Below are positions 8,831 to 16,639 of a DNA stretch of 64,000 bases, piece after piece; the stretch's first letter is position 1; every line of letters begins with the position of its first letter. Location: contig NZ_CP030059.1 of NCBI RefSeq assembly GCF_015291745.1, positions 7,300,032-7,364,031 of the forward strand, in the 5' to 3' direction. The notes under the pieces were generated by a model, which was not told the origin of the DNA, made no database searches, and saw only the letters and a program-made list of their open reading frames with translations. The stretch is from Bradyrhizobium sp. CCBAU 53351 (GTDB lineage: Bacteria > Pseudomonadota > Alphaproteobacteria > Rhizobiales > Xanthobacteraceae). Both the position numbers and the translations under genes were made by a program.

Positions 8831-9385
8831 TTGAACGCCATCGCCGAACTGAACGAACAGACCGACCGCTCGCTGCTCATCGTGGAGGACGACAAGCCGT
8901 TCCTGGAGCGGTTGTCGCGCGCCATGGAGACGCGCGGCTTTGCGGTGACGTCATGTGACACCGTGTCGGACGGTCTTGCACAGATCGGCAAGGCGGCGCC
9001 CGCATTCGCCGTGGTCGATTTGCGGCTCGGCGACGGCAACGGCCTCGACGTCGTCTCGGCGCTGAAGAAGAAGCGCCCGGATGCGCGCGCGATCGTGCTG
9101 ACCGGCTATGGCAACATCGCCACCGCCGTCACCGCGGTGAAGATGGGCGCGATCGATTATCTCTCCAAGCCCGCGGATGCCGACGACGTCGTCGCGGCGC
9201 TGCTGTCGACCAGCGCGGAGAAGTCCGAGCTGCCGACCAACCCGATGTCCGCCGATCGCGTGCGCTGGGAGCACATCCAGCGCATCTACGAGATGTGCAA
9301 CCGCAACGTCTCGGAAACGGCGCGCCGGCTCAACATGCACCGGCGGACCCTGCAGCGCATTCTGGCCAAGCGCGCGCCGCGGTAA
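8831..9385 (+). CDS. regR: Response regulator RegR (RegA/PrrA/ActR)
   Basis: DNA-binding partner of RegS, 184 aa. The receiver domain has the acidic pair in LLIVEDDKPF, phospho-acceptor D63 in AVVDLRLGDG, and the Lys in YLSKPAD. A short linker leads to a Fis-type helix-turn-helix (IQRIYEMCNRNVSETARR, then LNMHRRTLQRIL), which is highly conserved in the RegA family. The start is TTG at 8831, supported by GAGAGAGGA about 8 bases upstream and by the lack of any nearby ATG or GTG that preserves the N terminus. The pair is complete and the gap between the genes is short, suggesting co-transcription. Confidence 0.93.
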   Translation: MNAIAELNEQTDRSLLIVEDDKPFLERLSRAMETRGFAVTSCDTVSDGLAQIGKAAPAFAVVDLRLGDGNGLDVVSALKKKRPDARAIVLTGYGNIATAVTAVKMGAIDYLSKPADADDVVAALLSTSAEKSELPTNPMSADRVRWEHIQRIYEMCNRNVSETARRLNMHRRTLQRILAKRAPR

Positions 9386-9397
9386 GCTTCGACGGCT

Positions 9398-9532
9398 CTC
9401 GCGCCCCGGACGCAGCGCAGCACGAAGTGATGCGCTGCAGAGCCGGGGCCCATTTCTCAGAATCCATTGCCGCCTTCCAGGTCGCGGCTCTGCGCAGCAA
9501 CGCTACGCGCTGCAGCGCGTCCGGGACACGAG
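9398..9532. repeat. Long inverted repeat, family A copy 1
   Basis: Begins CTCGCGCCCCGGACGCAGCG and ends with the near-complement GCGTCCGGGACACGAG, with an internal CAGAGCCGGGGCCCAT block. A diverged copy with the same order of blocks is at 22409-22547. It fills the gap between the convergent regR and mmcB genes. Confidence 0.8.
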
Positions 9533-9538
9533 ACCGTC

Positions 9539-10030
9539 CTACTCCCAAAACTCCGCGTGCCCCTGCGGATCGACCAGGCGGTTGATCCGTAACGCTGCTG
9601 CCATTGCAAACCGCACCGTCATCTGCTTGCGCGTGGCGGCCGCGAGCTTGTGCTCGGGCGCTTCGCAATGCAGGTGCGCGCCGTAGGCGTCGGCGACGAT
9701 CAGGCCGGTCTCTTCAGGAAAGATCTCGCAAGGCAGATCCTGCGTGAAGGCGAAGAACAGCCGGTCGCAATGGGCGCGGTATTCGTGCCATTTCTGATCG
9801 GCGCGCAGATCCTCCACCGACGATTTGATCTCGACGATCCAGATCTCGCCGCGCTCGTTCAGCGCGACCAGATCCGCGCGCCGCCCCGAGGGCAGCGGCA
9901 ATTCGCTGATGCAGGAGAAGCCGAGCGAACGTAACAGCCGCGAGGTGCCGCGCGCGATCGCAAGCGCCGTCTCGGATTGGCGGCGATCCGGTGGCGGAAC
10001 GAGGGAGAGGTTGCGGGCGGGGTTGTCCAT
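9539..10030 (-). CDS. mmcB: MmcB family DNA repair protein
   Basis: Small (163 aa) nuclease-fold protein. The run from LPLPSGRRADLVALNERGEIWIVEIK contains the spaced D and ExK residues of the PD-(D/E)XK superfamily, as in Caulobacter MmcB, a DNA-damage-inducible protein. HEYRAHCDRLFFAFTQDLP and EETGLIVADAYGAHL are also typical of the family. The ATG at 10030 follows an AGG-rich stretch. The gene is convergent to regR and divergent from the GH13 gene. No SOS box was identified with confidence in the short upstream gap. Confidence 0.85.
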   Translation of the reverse strand: MDNPARNLSLVPPPDRRQSETALAIARGTSRLLRSLGFSCISELPLPSGRRADLVALNERGEIWIVEIKSSVEDLRADQKWHEYRAHCDRLFFAFTQDLPCEIFPEETGLIVADAYGAHLHCEAPEHKLAAATRKQMTVRFAMAAALRINRLVDPQGHAEFWE

Positions 10031-10184
10031 GGCGAGGAGGATAGCCGATTCCGTGTGGGGCGGACACTGTCCGATAGGGGCGGGCTGTTACCGCACAACC
10101 GGTGAGGATGCGGAACCTCCCCCTCTCCCACGCACTTATCACGCAGCCGCCGGTCCTCGGCGGAACCACCGAGGCGGCGCGCGC

Positions 10185-11885
10185 ATGATCGACGATCTCT
10201 GGTACAAGAACGGCGTGATCTATTGCCTCTCCGTCGGCTCCTATATGGACGCCAACGGCGACGGCATCGGCGACTTCAAGGGCCTGCTGCGCCGGCTCGA
10301 TTATCTGCACGGCCTCGGCATCACCACGATCTGGCTGATGCCGTTCCAGAGCTCGCCGGGCCGCGACGACGGCTACGACATCGCCGATTTTTACAGCGTC
10401 GATCCCCGCTACGGCACGCTCGGCGATTTCGTCGAGTTCACCCATGGCTGCAAGCAGCGCGGCATCCGTATCATCATCGACCTCGTCGTCAACCACACCT
10501 CGGACCAGCATCAATGGTTCAAGGAGGCGCGGCGCGACAAGAACTCGCCTTATCGCGACTGGTATGTGTGGTCCGACAAGAAGCCCGCCAATGCCAACAA
10601 GGGCATGGTGTTTCCCGGCGTGCAGAAATCGACATGGACGCGCGACAAGGAAGCGGGCGCCTATTACTTCCATCGCTTCTACGATTTCCAGCCCGACCTC
10701 AACACGTCGAATCCTTACGTGCAGGCGGAAATTCTCAAGATCATGGGCTTCTGGATCCAGCTCGGCGTCTCCGGCTTCCGCATGGACGCCGTGCCCTTCG
10801 TGATCGCAACCAAGGGCGCGAAGGTGAAGAAGCCGGTCGAGCAGTACGACATGCTGCGCGCGTTCCGCGAATTCCTGCAATGGCGGCAGGGCGACGCCAT
10901 CATTCTCGCCGAGGCCAACGTGCTGCCGGAAACCGACATGGAATATTTCGGCCGCGACGCCGACCGCATGCACATGATGTTCAATTTCCACGTCAACCAG
11001 CATCTGTTCTATGCGCTGGCCTCGGCGGACTCGCGCCCTCTGGCCAAGGCGCTGAAAGCAACAAAACCGCGGCCGGCCACGGCGCAATGGGGCCTGTTCC
11101 TGCGCAATCACGACGAGCTCGATCTCGGACGCCTGACCAAGGCGCAGCGCGATGCGGTGTTCAAATCGTTCGGCCCCGACAAGGACATGCAGCTCTACGA
11201 CCGCGGCATTCGCCGCCGCCTCGCGCCGATGCTGGGCGGCGACCGCAGGCGGCTGGAGCTCGCCTACAGCCTGATGTGCACGCTGCCGGGAACGCCCGTG
11301 ATCCGCTATGGCGACGAGATCGCGATGGGCGACGACCTTTCGCTGCCCGAGCGCAATTGCGCGCGCACGCCGATGCAATGGTCGACCGAGCCGCATGGCG
11401 GCTTCACCAAGAGCGACAAGCCGGCCTGCCCCGTCATCGACAAGGGACCGTACGGCTATCCGCACGTCAACGTGGCAAAGCAGCGGCGCGACCCCAACTC
11501 CATGCTGAACTGGACCGAGCGCATCGTCCGCATGCGGAAGGAAGTGCCGGAGGTCGGCTGGGGCGATTTCGCCATCGTCCCGACGCGCGATCCCGCCGTG
11601 TTCATCATGCGCTACGACTGGCGCAACAATTCGGTGCTGTTCGTGCATAATCTCGACGAGAAGCCGCGCGAGATCGCGTTCTCGGTGGGGCTATCGGGCG
11701 AGGCCGGCGCGCATTTGATCAATCTGCTCGCGGAGGACCACAGCCATGCCGACAAGCGCGGCCAGCACCGCATCGTGCTGGAGCCCTATGGCTATCGCTG
11801 GTACCGCGTCGGCGGGCTGGATTATCTGTTGAAGCGGAGCGACATCGACGGGAATACGGTGCGCGGGAATAAGCATCCGGGGTGA
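10185..11885 (+). CDS. GH13 alpha-amylase family protein, trehalose-synthase-like
   Basis: Cytoplasmic alpha-glucan or alpha-glucoside enzyme, 566 aa from the ATG at 10185. The (beta/alpha)8 barrel motifs are complete: IIIDLVVNHTSDQH (region I), GFRMDAVPF with nucleophile D201, IILAEANV with acid/base E243, and LRNHDELD with D310. The opening WYKNGVIYCLSVGSYMDANG resembles trehalose synthase (maltose alpha-D-glucosyltransferase), but there is no fused maltokinase domain and no GlgE or TreYZ gene nearby. Isomerase and hydrolase activities cannot be separated by eye. It is convergent to another GH13 gene. Confidence 0.85.
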   Translation: MIDDLWYKNGVIYCLSVGSYMDANGDGIGDFKGLLRRLDYLHGLGITTIWLMPFQSSPGRDDGYDIADFYSVDPRYGTLGDFVEFTHGCKQRGIRIIIDLVVNHTSDQHQWFKEARRDKNSPYRDWYVWSDKKPANANKGMVFPGVQKSTWTRDKEAGAYYFHRFYDFQPDLNTSNPYVQAEILKIMGFWIQLGVSGFRMDAVPFVIATKGAKVKKPVEQYDMLRAFREFLQWRQGDAIILAEANVLPETDMEYFGRDADRMHMMFNFHVNQHLFYALASADSRPLAKALKATKPRPATAQWGLFLRNHDELDLGRLTKAQRDAVFKSFGPDKDMQLYDRGIRRRLAPMLGGDRRRLELAYSLMCTLPGTPVIRYGDEIAMGDDLSLPERNCARTPMQWSTEPHGGFTKSDKPACPVIDKGPYGYPHVNVAKQRRDPNSMLNWTERIVRMRKEVPEVGWGDFAIVPTRDPAVFIMRYDWRNNSVLFVHNLDEKPREIAFSVGLSGEAGAHLINLLAEDHSHADKRGQHRIVLEPYGYRWYRVGGLDYLLKRSDIDGNTVRGNKHPG

Positions 11886-11972
11886 CGTATCGACATGCCT
11901 CGCTGTATCCATAGACTCCAATGAATGTCCCGGACAAGCGCGCCCTAAGCGCGCGCAGATCCGAGACAACAG

Positions 11973-13577
11973 CTAGGGTGGAGCGACGATCACTCCCTCA
12001 TTGCCACGCAGCTCCAGCACGCCTTCGATTCCTTCCCCCTCACGATCCAGGAACGTCGACAGCAAAATCCTGCTGCCGAAGCGGACGGCGCTCGTCGTCG
12101 CGGTGACCGGGTCCGCACCGAGATTGAGCGCCACGATCACCGCCCGGCCCTCGGCCTCGCGGCGATAGATCAGGAGATCGCCTTGCGCGGCGACCGGATG
12201 ATAGTCGCCCGCGATCAGTTGTGGGCAACTCTGCCGCAAGCCGATCAGGCGCTTGTAGAGGTTGAGGATCGAGCGTGGATCGGCTTCGAGACTGGCGACA
12301 TTGTCGCGCACACAGTGCTCGGGCAGCGGCAGCCACGGCCGCACCGATGAGAAGCCGGCGAATTTCGACGCATCCCACTGCATCGGCGTGCGGCAGCCGT
12401 CGCGGCCGACACCGATGCCGGGCACGTTCTTCTCGAAGGGATCGCGGACATCCTCCGGCGCGATCGCGACCTGGTGCATGCCGATCTCGTCGCCGTAATA
12501 GAGCGTCGGCGTGCCGCGCAACGTCAGCAGCAGCATGGCGGCGACCCGGGCCTGCTCCGTGCCGACGCGGCTCGCCACGCGCGGGCGATCGTGATTGCCG
12601 AGCACCCAGTTCGGCCAGGCGCCGCGCGGCAGCGCCTTCTCGTAATCCTCGACGATCTTCTCGATCGAGCGCGCGCTCCAGAATGTCGAGAGCAGCGCGA
12701 AGTTGAACGGCATCTGCGCGCCGGTGAGATCGTTGCCGTAATAGGCCATGAGCCGGTGCAGCGGCAGATAGATCTCGCCGATCAGGACGCGCGCGGAATA
12801 TGCATCGGTGACGCGGCGCATCTCGGCGATCACGTCGTGCACCTCGGGCTGGTCGGTGGAGTATTGCGTCAGGATGCGCTCGTTCGGCGGCCGGCCCTCG
12901 ACGTAACGCGGGTTCGGCGGATTGTCGCGGAATTCGGCATCCTTGACGAGGTGCCAGATCACGTCGACGCGGAAGCCGTCGACGCCCTTCTCCAGCCAGA
13001 ACCGCATCACGTCGTAGATGGCGCTGCGGACATCCGGATTGCGCCAGTTCAAATCGGGCTGCTGGGCGAGGAAGGCGTGGTAATAATACTGGCCCGTGGC
13101 CTCGTCGAGCTGCCACGCACTGCCGCCGAACTCGGACAACCAATTGTTCGGCACACCGCCGTCGCCGGCCGGATCGCGCCAGATGTACCAATCGCGTTTG
13201 GGATTGTCGCGCGAGGATCGGCTCTCGACGAACCAGGGATGCTGGTCCGAGGTGTGGTTGGGCACGAGATCGAGGATCAGCTTCAGGCCGTTGTCATGGA
13301 CGGCCGCGATCAGCGCGTCGAAATCTTCCATCGTGCCGAACAGCGGCTCGATGCCGGTATAGTCGGAAATGTCGTAGCCGAAATCGGCCATCGGCGAGGG
13401 GAAGATCGGCGACAGCCAGATCGCGTCGACACCGAGCGATTTCACATAAGGCAGCCGGCGCAAGATGCCGGCGAGATCGCCAACGCCGTCACCGTCGGCG
13501 TCCTGAAACGAGCGCGGGTAGATCTGATAGAAAATGCCGTCACGCCACCAGTTCTTGTCGTTCCGAGCCAAGATCAT
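11973..13577 (-). CDS. Alpha-glucosidase / oligo-1,6-glucosidase (GH13)
   Basis: Releases glucose from the ends of short alpha-glucosides. The 534-aa reading starts at the ATG at 13577 (MILARNDKNWWRDGIFYQIY); an upstream in-frame Met at 13628 is possible. Catalytic motifs are DLVPNHTSDQHPWF, GVDGFRVDVIWHL (nucleophile D205), VLIGEIYLP (E268) and LGNHDRPR (D330). The order and spacing match bacterial alpha-glucosidases of GH13 subfamilies 17/23/30. There is no signal peptide, so it is likely cytoplasmic. It faces the GH13 gene at 10185 tail to tail with an 87-base gap, so they are not an operon but probably serve the same sugar pool. Confidence 0.88.
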   Translation of the reverse strand: MILARNDKNWWRDGIFYQIYPRSFQDADGDGVGDLAGILRRLPYVKSLGVDAIWLSPIFPSPMADFGYDISDYTGIEPLFGTMEDFDALIAAVHDNGLKLILDLVPNHTSDQHPWFVESRSSRDNPKRDWYIWRDPAGDGGVPNNWLSEFGGSAWQLDEATGQYYYHAFLAQQPDLNWRNPDVRSAIYDVMRFWLEKGVDGFRVDVIWHLVKDAEFRDNPPNPRYVEGRPPNERILTQYSTDQPEVHDVIAEMRRVTDAYSARVLIGEIYLPLHRLMAYYGNDLTGAQMPFNFALLSTFWSARSIEKIVEDYEKALPRGAWPNWVLGNHDRPRVASRVGTEQARVAAMLLLTLRGTPTLYYGDEIGMHQVAIAPEDVRDPFEKNVPGIGVGRDGCRTPMQWDASKFAGFSSVRPWLPLPEHCVRDNVASLEADPRSILNLYKRLIGLRQSCPQLIAGDYHPVAAQGDLLIYRREAEGRAVIVALNLGADPVTATTSAVRFGSRILLSTFLDREGEGIEGVLELRGNEGVIVAPP

Positions 13578-13796
13578 CCCCCGAATGCGCTTCGCGGACA
13601 GCAACGCGGAACCGCGCCAAGGGTTCACACAGGGGTGACGGCCGCCGCTGAGAGGGCGTCGCCAGGGACCGCATGGCGCGGATTTCGCCGGGAATCGCCG
13701 TAATTTCGCACCAGTCCGGCCTTTGTTCCGGCCTCAGCCCACCGCGATGCCAGTGGAACCTCGGTTCCGAGGGACGAAACCCACTGGAGGGACCCC

Positions 13797-14915
13797 ATGA
13801 GGTCACGCATCACACTGTGCTCGCTCGCTTTCGCGCTCGCTGCCCTGCCGCTGTCGGCCGGATTGTCCCCGGCCCTGGCACGGCCCACCGTCGAAGTCGC
13901 TTTCGTGCTGGATACCACGGGCTCGATGGCGCGATTGATCGAGGGCGCCAAGCGCAAGATCTGGTCGATCGCCACCGCGATCGTCGATTCCAACCCGGAT
14001 GCCGATATCCGCATGGGCCTCGTCGCCTATCGCGACATCGGCGACGATTACGTGACATCGAAAATCGAGCTGACCCGCGACATCCAGGATCTCTATGCCA
14101 ACCTGTTAGAGCTGAAGGCGCGCGGCGGCGGCGACTGGCCCGAAAGCGTCAACGAGGCGCTCGACATCGCCGTCAACAAGCTGCAATGGACTGATGGCAG
14201 CGACGCCAGGCACATCGTCTTCCTGGTCGGCGATGCGCCGCCGCACATGGACTACGCGCAGGACACGAAATATCCGACGACACTCGCGGCCGCCAGGCAA
14301 AAGGACATCATCGTCAACGCCGTGCTCGCCGGCGATGCCCGCGATACCGAGCGGGTGTGGCGCGACATCGCGCAGATCGGCCAAGGCCGCTTCATCCCGA
14401 TTCCGCAGGATGGCGGCCAAATCGTGGTGATCGAGACGCCGTACGACCAGGACATCATCATCCTGCAGCAGCAGCTCAACGGCACGGTGATCCCCTATGG
14501 GCCGCGCGAGATGCAGAAGCGCACGGAGATGAAGATGCAGCAGACGGCGAGCGTGGCGGCGGCCGCACCGTCAGTCGCGGCCGACATGACGAGCTATATC
14601 GGCAAGCGGGCCCGCGCGACCGCGGAAGCGGTCACCGGCGGCGGCGACCTCGTTGCCGATGCGGCCAAGGGCACGACCAGCGTCGCCGCCGTCAAGGACG
14701 CGGACCTGCCGGAGAACCTGCGCGCGATGAAGCCCGAGCAGCGCGAGGCCGAAGTCGCCAAGCAGGTCGGACAGCGCAAGACCCTGAACGAGAAGCTCGC
14801 CGCGCTGGTCGCCAAGCGCGACAAATACATCGCCGATCAGGCCGTGAAGTCGCCGAAAACCTCGTCCTTCGACGGGGTCGTCCAGGAGACGCTGAAGGCG
14901 CAGATCAAGCGGTAA
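13797..14915 (+). CDS. Exported von Willebrand factor A domain protein
   Basis: 372-aa protein with an N-terminal signal peptide (MRSRITLCSLAFALAALPLS, cleavage probably after ALA near residue 28). The vWA domain starts at once: VAFVLDTTGSM (MIDAS variant DTTGS, residues 39-43), then MGLVAYRDIGDDY and HIVFLVGDAPPH. The C-terminal third is a charged, probably helical region (PEQREAEVAKQVGQRKTLNEKLAALVAKRDKY). vWA domains bind partners through a metal ion; the partner is unknown. No protease or transmembrane part is present. It is followed by a strong hairpin and then an unrelated MBL-fold gene. Confidence 0.85.
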   Translation: MRSRITLCSLAFALAALPLSAGLSPALARPTVEVAFVLDTTGSMARLIEGAKRKIWSIATAIVDSNPDADIRMGLVAYRDIGDDYVTSKIELTRDIQDLYANLLELKARGGGDWPESVNEALDIAVNKLQWTDGSDARHIVFLVGDAPPHMDYAQDTKYPTTLAAARQKDIIVNAVLAGDARDTERVWRDIAQIGQGRFIPIPQDGGQIVVIETPYDQDIIILQQQLNGTVIPYGPREMQKRTEMKMQQTASVAAAAPSVAADMTSYIGKRARATAEAVTGGGDLVADAAKGTTSVAAVKDADLPENLRAMKPEQREAEVAKQVGQRKTLNEKLAALVAKRDKYIADQAVKSPKTSSFDGVVQETLKAQIKR

Positions 14916-14922
14916 TCGCGGC

Positions 14923-14950
14923 GATCCGGGGAACACCCGTTCCCCGGATC
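14923..14950 (+). terminator. Strong hairpin after the vWA gene
   Basis: GATCCGGGGAAC and its complement GTTCCCCGGATC (loop ACCC) start 8 bases after the stop codon. A T-poor stretch follows, with ATCTTTT only some 15 bases later, so it is terminator-like, not textbook. Confidence 0.5.
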
Positions 14951-15003
14951 CCTCGCGCGAATCTTTTGCTTGGCGGCATGGCAAAAATCGGCATTGTGGC
15001 GCC

Positions 15004-15672
15004 ATGACCGAGCAAAACGACACCAAAGCCAAGGCGGGCGCGATCATCGTCCCCGTGACGCTGTTCGAGCAGAACTGCACCATCATCTGGGACGAGCCCT
15101 CCAAGAAGGCCGTGGTGATCGATCCCGGCGGGGACGTGCCGAAGATCCTGGACGCGATCAAGCAGACTGGCGTCACCGTCGAGAAGATCTGGCTGACCCA
15201 CGGCCATATCGACCATGTCGGCGGCGCAGCCGATCTGCGCGATGCGCTGAAAGTGCCGATCGAGGGGCCGCATGAAGCGGACAAATTCCTGCTCGACAAT
15301 GTGGTCGAAAGCGGCGCGCGCTTCGGCATGACCGGCGTGCGCAACTTTGCGCCGGACCGCTGGCTCAACGAGGGCGACACCGTGTCGATCGGCGATCTCA
15401 CGTTCGACATCTTCCACTGCCCCGGCCACTCGCCGGGCAGCGTGGTGTTCTTCAACAAGGAATTGCGGTTCGCCCATGTCGGCGACGTCCTGTTCGCGGG
15501 CTCGGTCGGGCGTACCGATCTGCCCGGCGGCAGTCACGCGACGCTGATCAACTCGATCCTGACGAAGCTGATGCCGCTCGGCGACGACGTCGGCTTCATC
15601 TGCGGCCACGGCGCCGGCTCGAGCATCGGCCAGGAGCGGATGACCAATCCGTTCATCACCGGCGAGATGTGA
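15004..15672 (+). CDS. MBL-fold metallo-hydrolase (glyoxalase II-like)
   Basis: 222-aa zinc hydrolase of the metallo-beta-lactamase superfamily, glyoxalase II/YcbL branch. Zinc ligands appear in THGHIDHVGG (H66, H68, D70, H71), in CPGHSPGSVVF, in HVGDVLFAGSVGRTDLPGG, and in the C-terminal FICGHGAGSSIGQER. It lacks the alpha-helical C-terminal domain of true glyoxalase II and has no rhodanese domain, so the substrate may be a generic thioester. The gene has its own upstream gap with the hairpin of the preceding gene, and runs into a convergent HxlR regulator 4 bases away. Confidence 0.88.
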   Translation: MTEQNDTKAKAGAIIVPVTLFEQNCTIIWDEPSKKAVVIDPGGDVPKILDAIKQTGVTVEKIWLTHGHIDHVGGAADLRDALKVPIEGPHEADKFLLDNVVESGARFGMTGVRNFAPDRWLNEGDTVSIGDLTFDIFHCPGHSPGSVVFFNKELRFAHVGDVLFAGSVGRTDLPGGSHATLINSILTKLMPLGDDVGFICGHGAGSSIGQERMTNPFITGEM

Positions 15673-15676
15673 GAGT

Positions 15677-16042
15677 CTATTCGGCGGCGTCCACAAGCGC
15701 CGTCTCACCAAGGTTGCGCTCGCCCCATTCGCGGATCGCCGCGACGACGGGCACGAAGCTCTTGCCCTTGCGGGTGAGGCGATACTCGACCTTCGGCGGC
15801 ACCTCGCCAAAGTCCTTGCGATCGATCAGGCCGCTCGCCGTGAGCGCCTTCAGCTCGCGGCTGAGCACGCGCGGGGTGATCTCGGCGCTGCCGGTGGTAC
15901 CGCGCAACAGGCCGCTTCGGATCTCACCATAGCGGCGCGGACCGTCCTTCAAATCCCAGACGATGCGGAGCTTGTACTTGCCGCTGATCATCTTCTGAAA
16001 GGCCGCGACCGGACAGCTGCGCGCCGGAATTGCCTTTGCCAT
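15677..16042 (-). CDS. HxlR family transcriptional regulator
   Basis: 121-aa winged-helix regulator. SCPVAAFQKMISGKYKLRIVWDL is the family's N-terminal block (single Cys in SCPV), followed by RRYGEIR, ITPRVLSRELKALTASGLIDR (recognition helix and wing) and VEYRLTRKGKSFVPVV. Start chosen at the ATG at 16042 because the family begins just before the SCPV block; the open frame to 16162 would cover the divergent promoter region. It probably controls the divergent gene at 16182; two direct repeats lie between them. HxlR members often respond to electrophiles through the Cys. Confidence 0.9.
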   Translation of the reverse strand: MAKAIPARSCPVAAFQKMISGKYKLRIVWDLKDGPRRYGEIRSGLLRGTTGSAEITPRVLSRELKALTASGLIDRKDFGEVPPKVEYRLTRKGKSFVPVVAAIREWGERNLGETALVDAAE

Positions 16043-16097
16043 GTCGTCTTCTCCATGCGCATCCAGCTTGGGAGAGGATAGGAGCGACGGCGAAAAA

Positions 16098-16124
16098 GTC
16101 CATACTATCAATTTTGTCCATACT
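16098..16124. promoter_or_regulatory. Direct repeat, candidate HxlR operator
   Basis: The word GTCCATACT occurs at 16098-16106 and again at 16116-16124, 18 bases apart (same face of the helix to within two turns). It lies in the intergenic region between the two divergent start codons. Confidence 0.5.
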
Positions 16125-16181
16125 TGCAGCGGCGCCCACAAGGCGCAGATGAAGACGCACATGACGAACAGGGAGCGTCAC

Positions 16182-16484
16182 ATGAAGCACTTCATGATCA
16201 AGTACGAATTCAGGAACGGTACGACGGAAGCCTGGCATCAGGAGATCGCGCGCTTCATCAAGGCGATCGACGGCGATCCGGAACTGAAAGGGCGGGTCGG
16301 CTATCGCGTCCTCAAGAACCGCGACGATGGCCACTACTTCCATCTCGCCAGCGTCGCCGACGAGGATGCGCAGAAAACGCTGCAATCGCGCGATTTCTTC
16401 AAGGCCTATTCGGCGATGACACGGCAAGTGTCCGGCGGCGAGGTGACGGCAACGCCGATCGAGTGGATCGATCAGACGGGGTAG
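16182..16484 (+). CDS. Small ABM-like (dimeric alpha/beta barrel) protein
   Basis: 100-aa protein from the ATG at 16182 (MKHFMIKYEFRNGTTEAWHQ). The pattern of a beta strand, a helix with EIARFIKAIDGDP, then VGYRVLKNRDDGHYFHLASVADEDAQKTLQSRDFFKAY resembles the antibiotic-biosynthesis-monooxygenase/dimeric barrel fold. The enzymatic function is unknown. Divergent from the HxlR regulator, which is the usual arrangement for an HxlR target. Earlier in-frame Met codons (16041) would overlap the operator repeats and are unlikely. Confidence 0.75.
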   Translation: MKHFMIKYEFRNGTTEAWHQEIARFIKAIDGDPELKGRVGYRVLKNRDDGHYFHLASVADEDAQKTLQSRDFFKAYSAMTRQVSGGEVTATPIEWIDQTG

Positions 16485-16498
16485 CCGCAAACTCCTCT

Positions 16499-16627
16499 GT
16501 CGTCCCTGCGCACGCAGGGACCCATAACCCCAGGGAGGAGTGAGTACGGGCGCTCGGAGTTCGGTACGTCTACCGGCCACGATCGATAGATCACGCGGTA
16601 TGGGTCCCTGCGTGCGCAGGGACGACA
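16499..16627. repeat. Long inverted repeat with 28-bp arms
   Basis: Left arm GTCGTCCCTGCGCACGCAGG continuing to 16526, right arm 16600-16627 is its near-perfect complement. Each arm is itself a hairpin (CCTGCGCACGCAGG type). About 70 bases separate the arms. It lies between the convergent ABM-like gene and the esterase gene. Confidence 0.85.
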
Positions 16628-16639
16628 CCAGTTTTGCCG

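Noticed and set aside
9714..11648. Minus-strand frame of 644 aa opposite the first GH13 gene
   Set aside because: No domain, composition of a shadow, and the plus strand has all four GH13 catalytic motifs.
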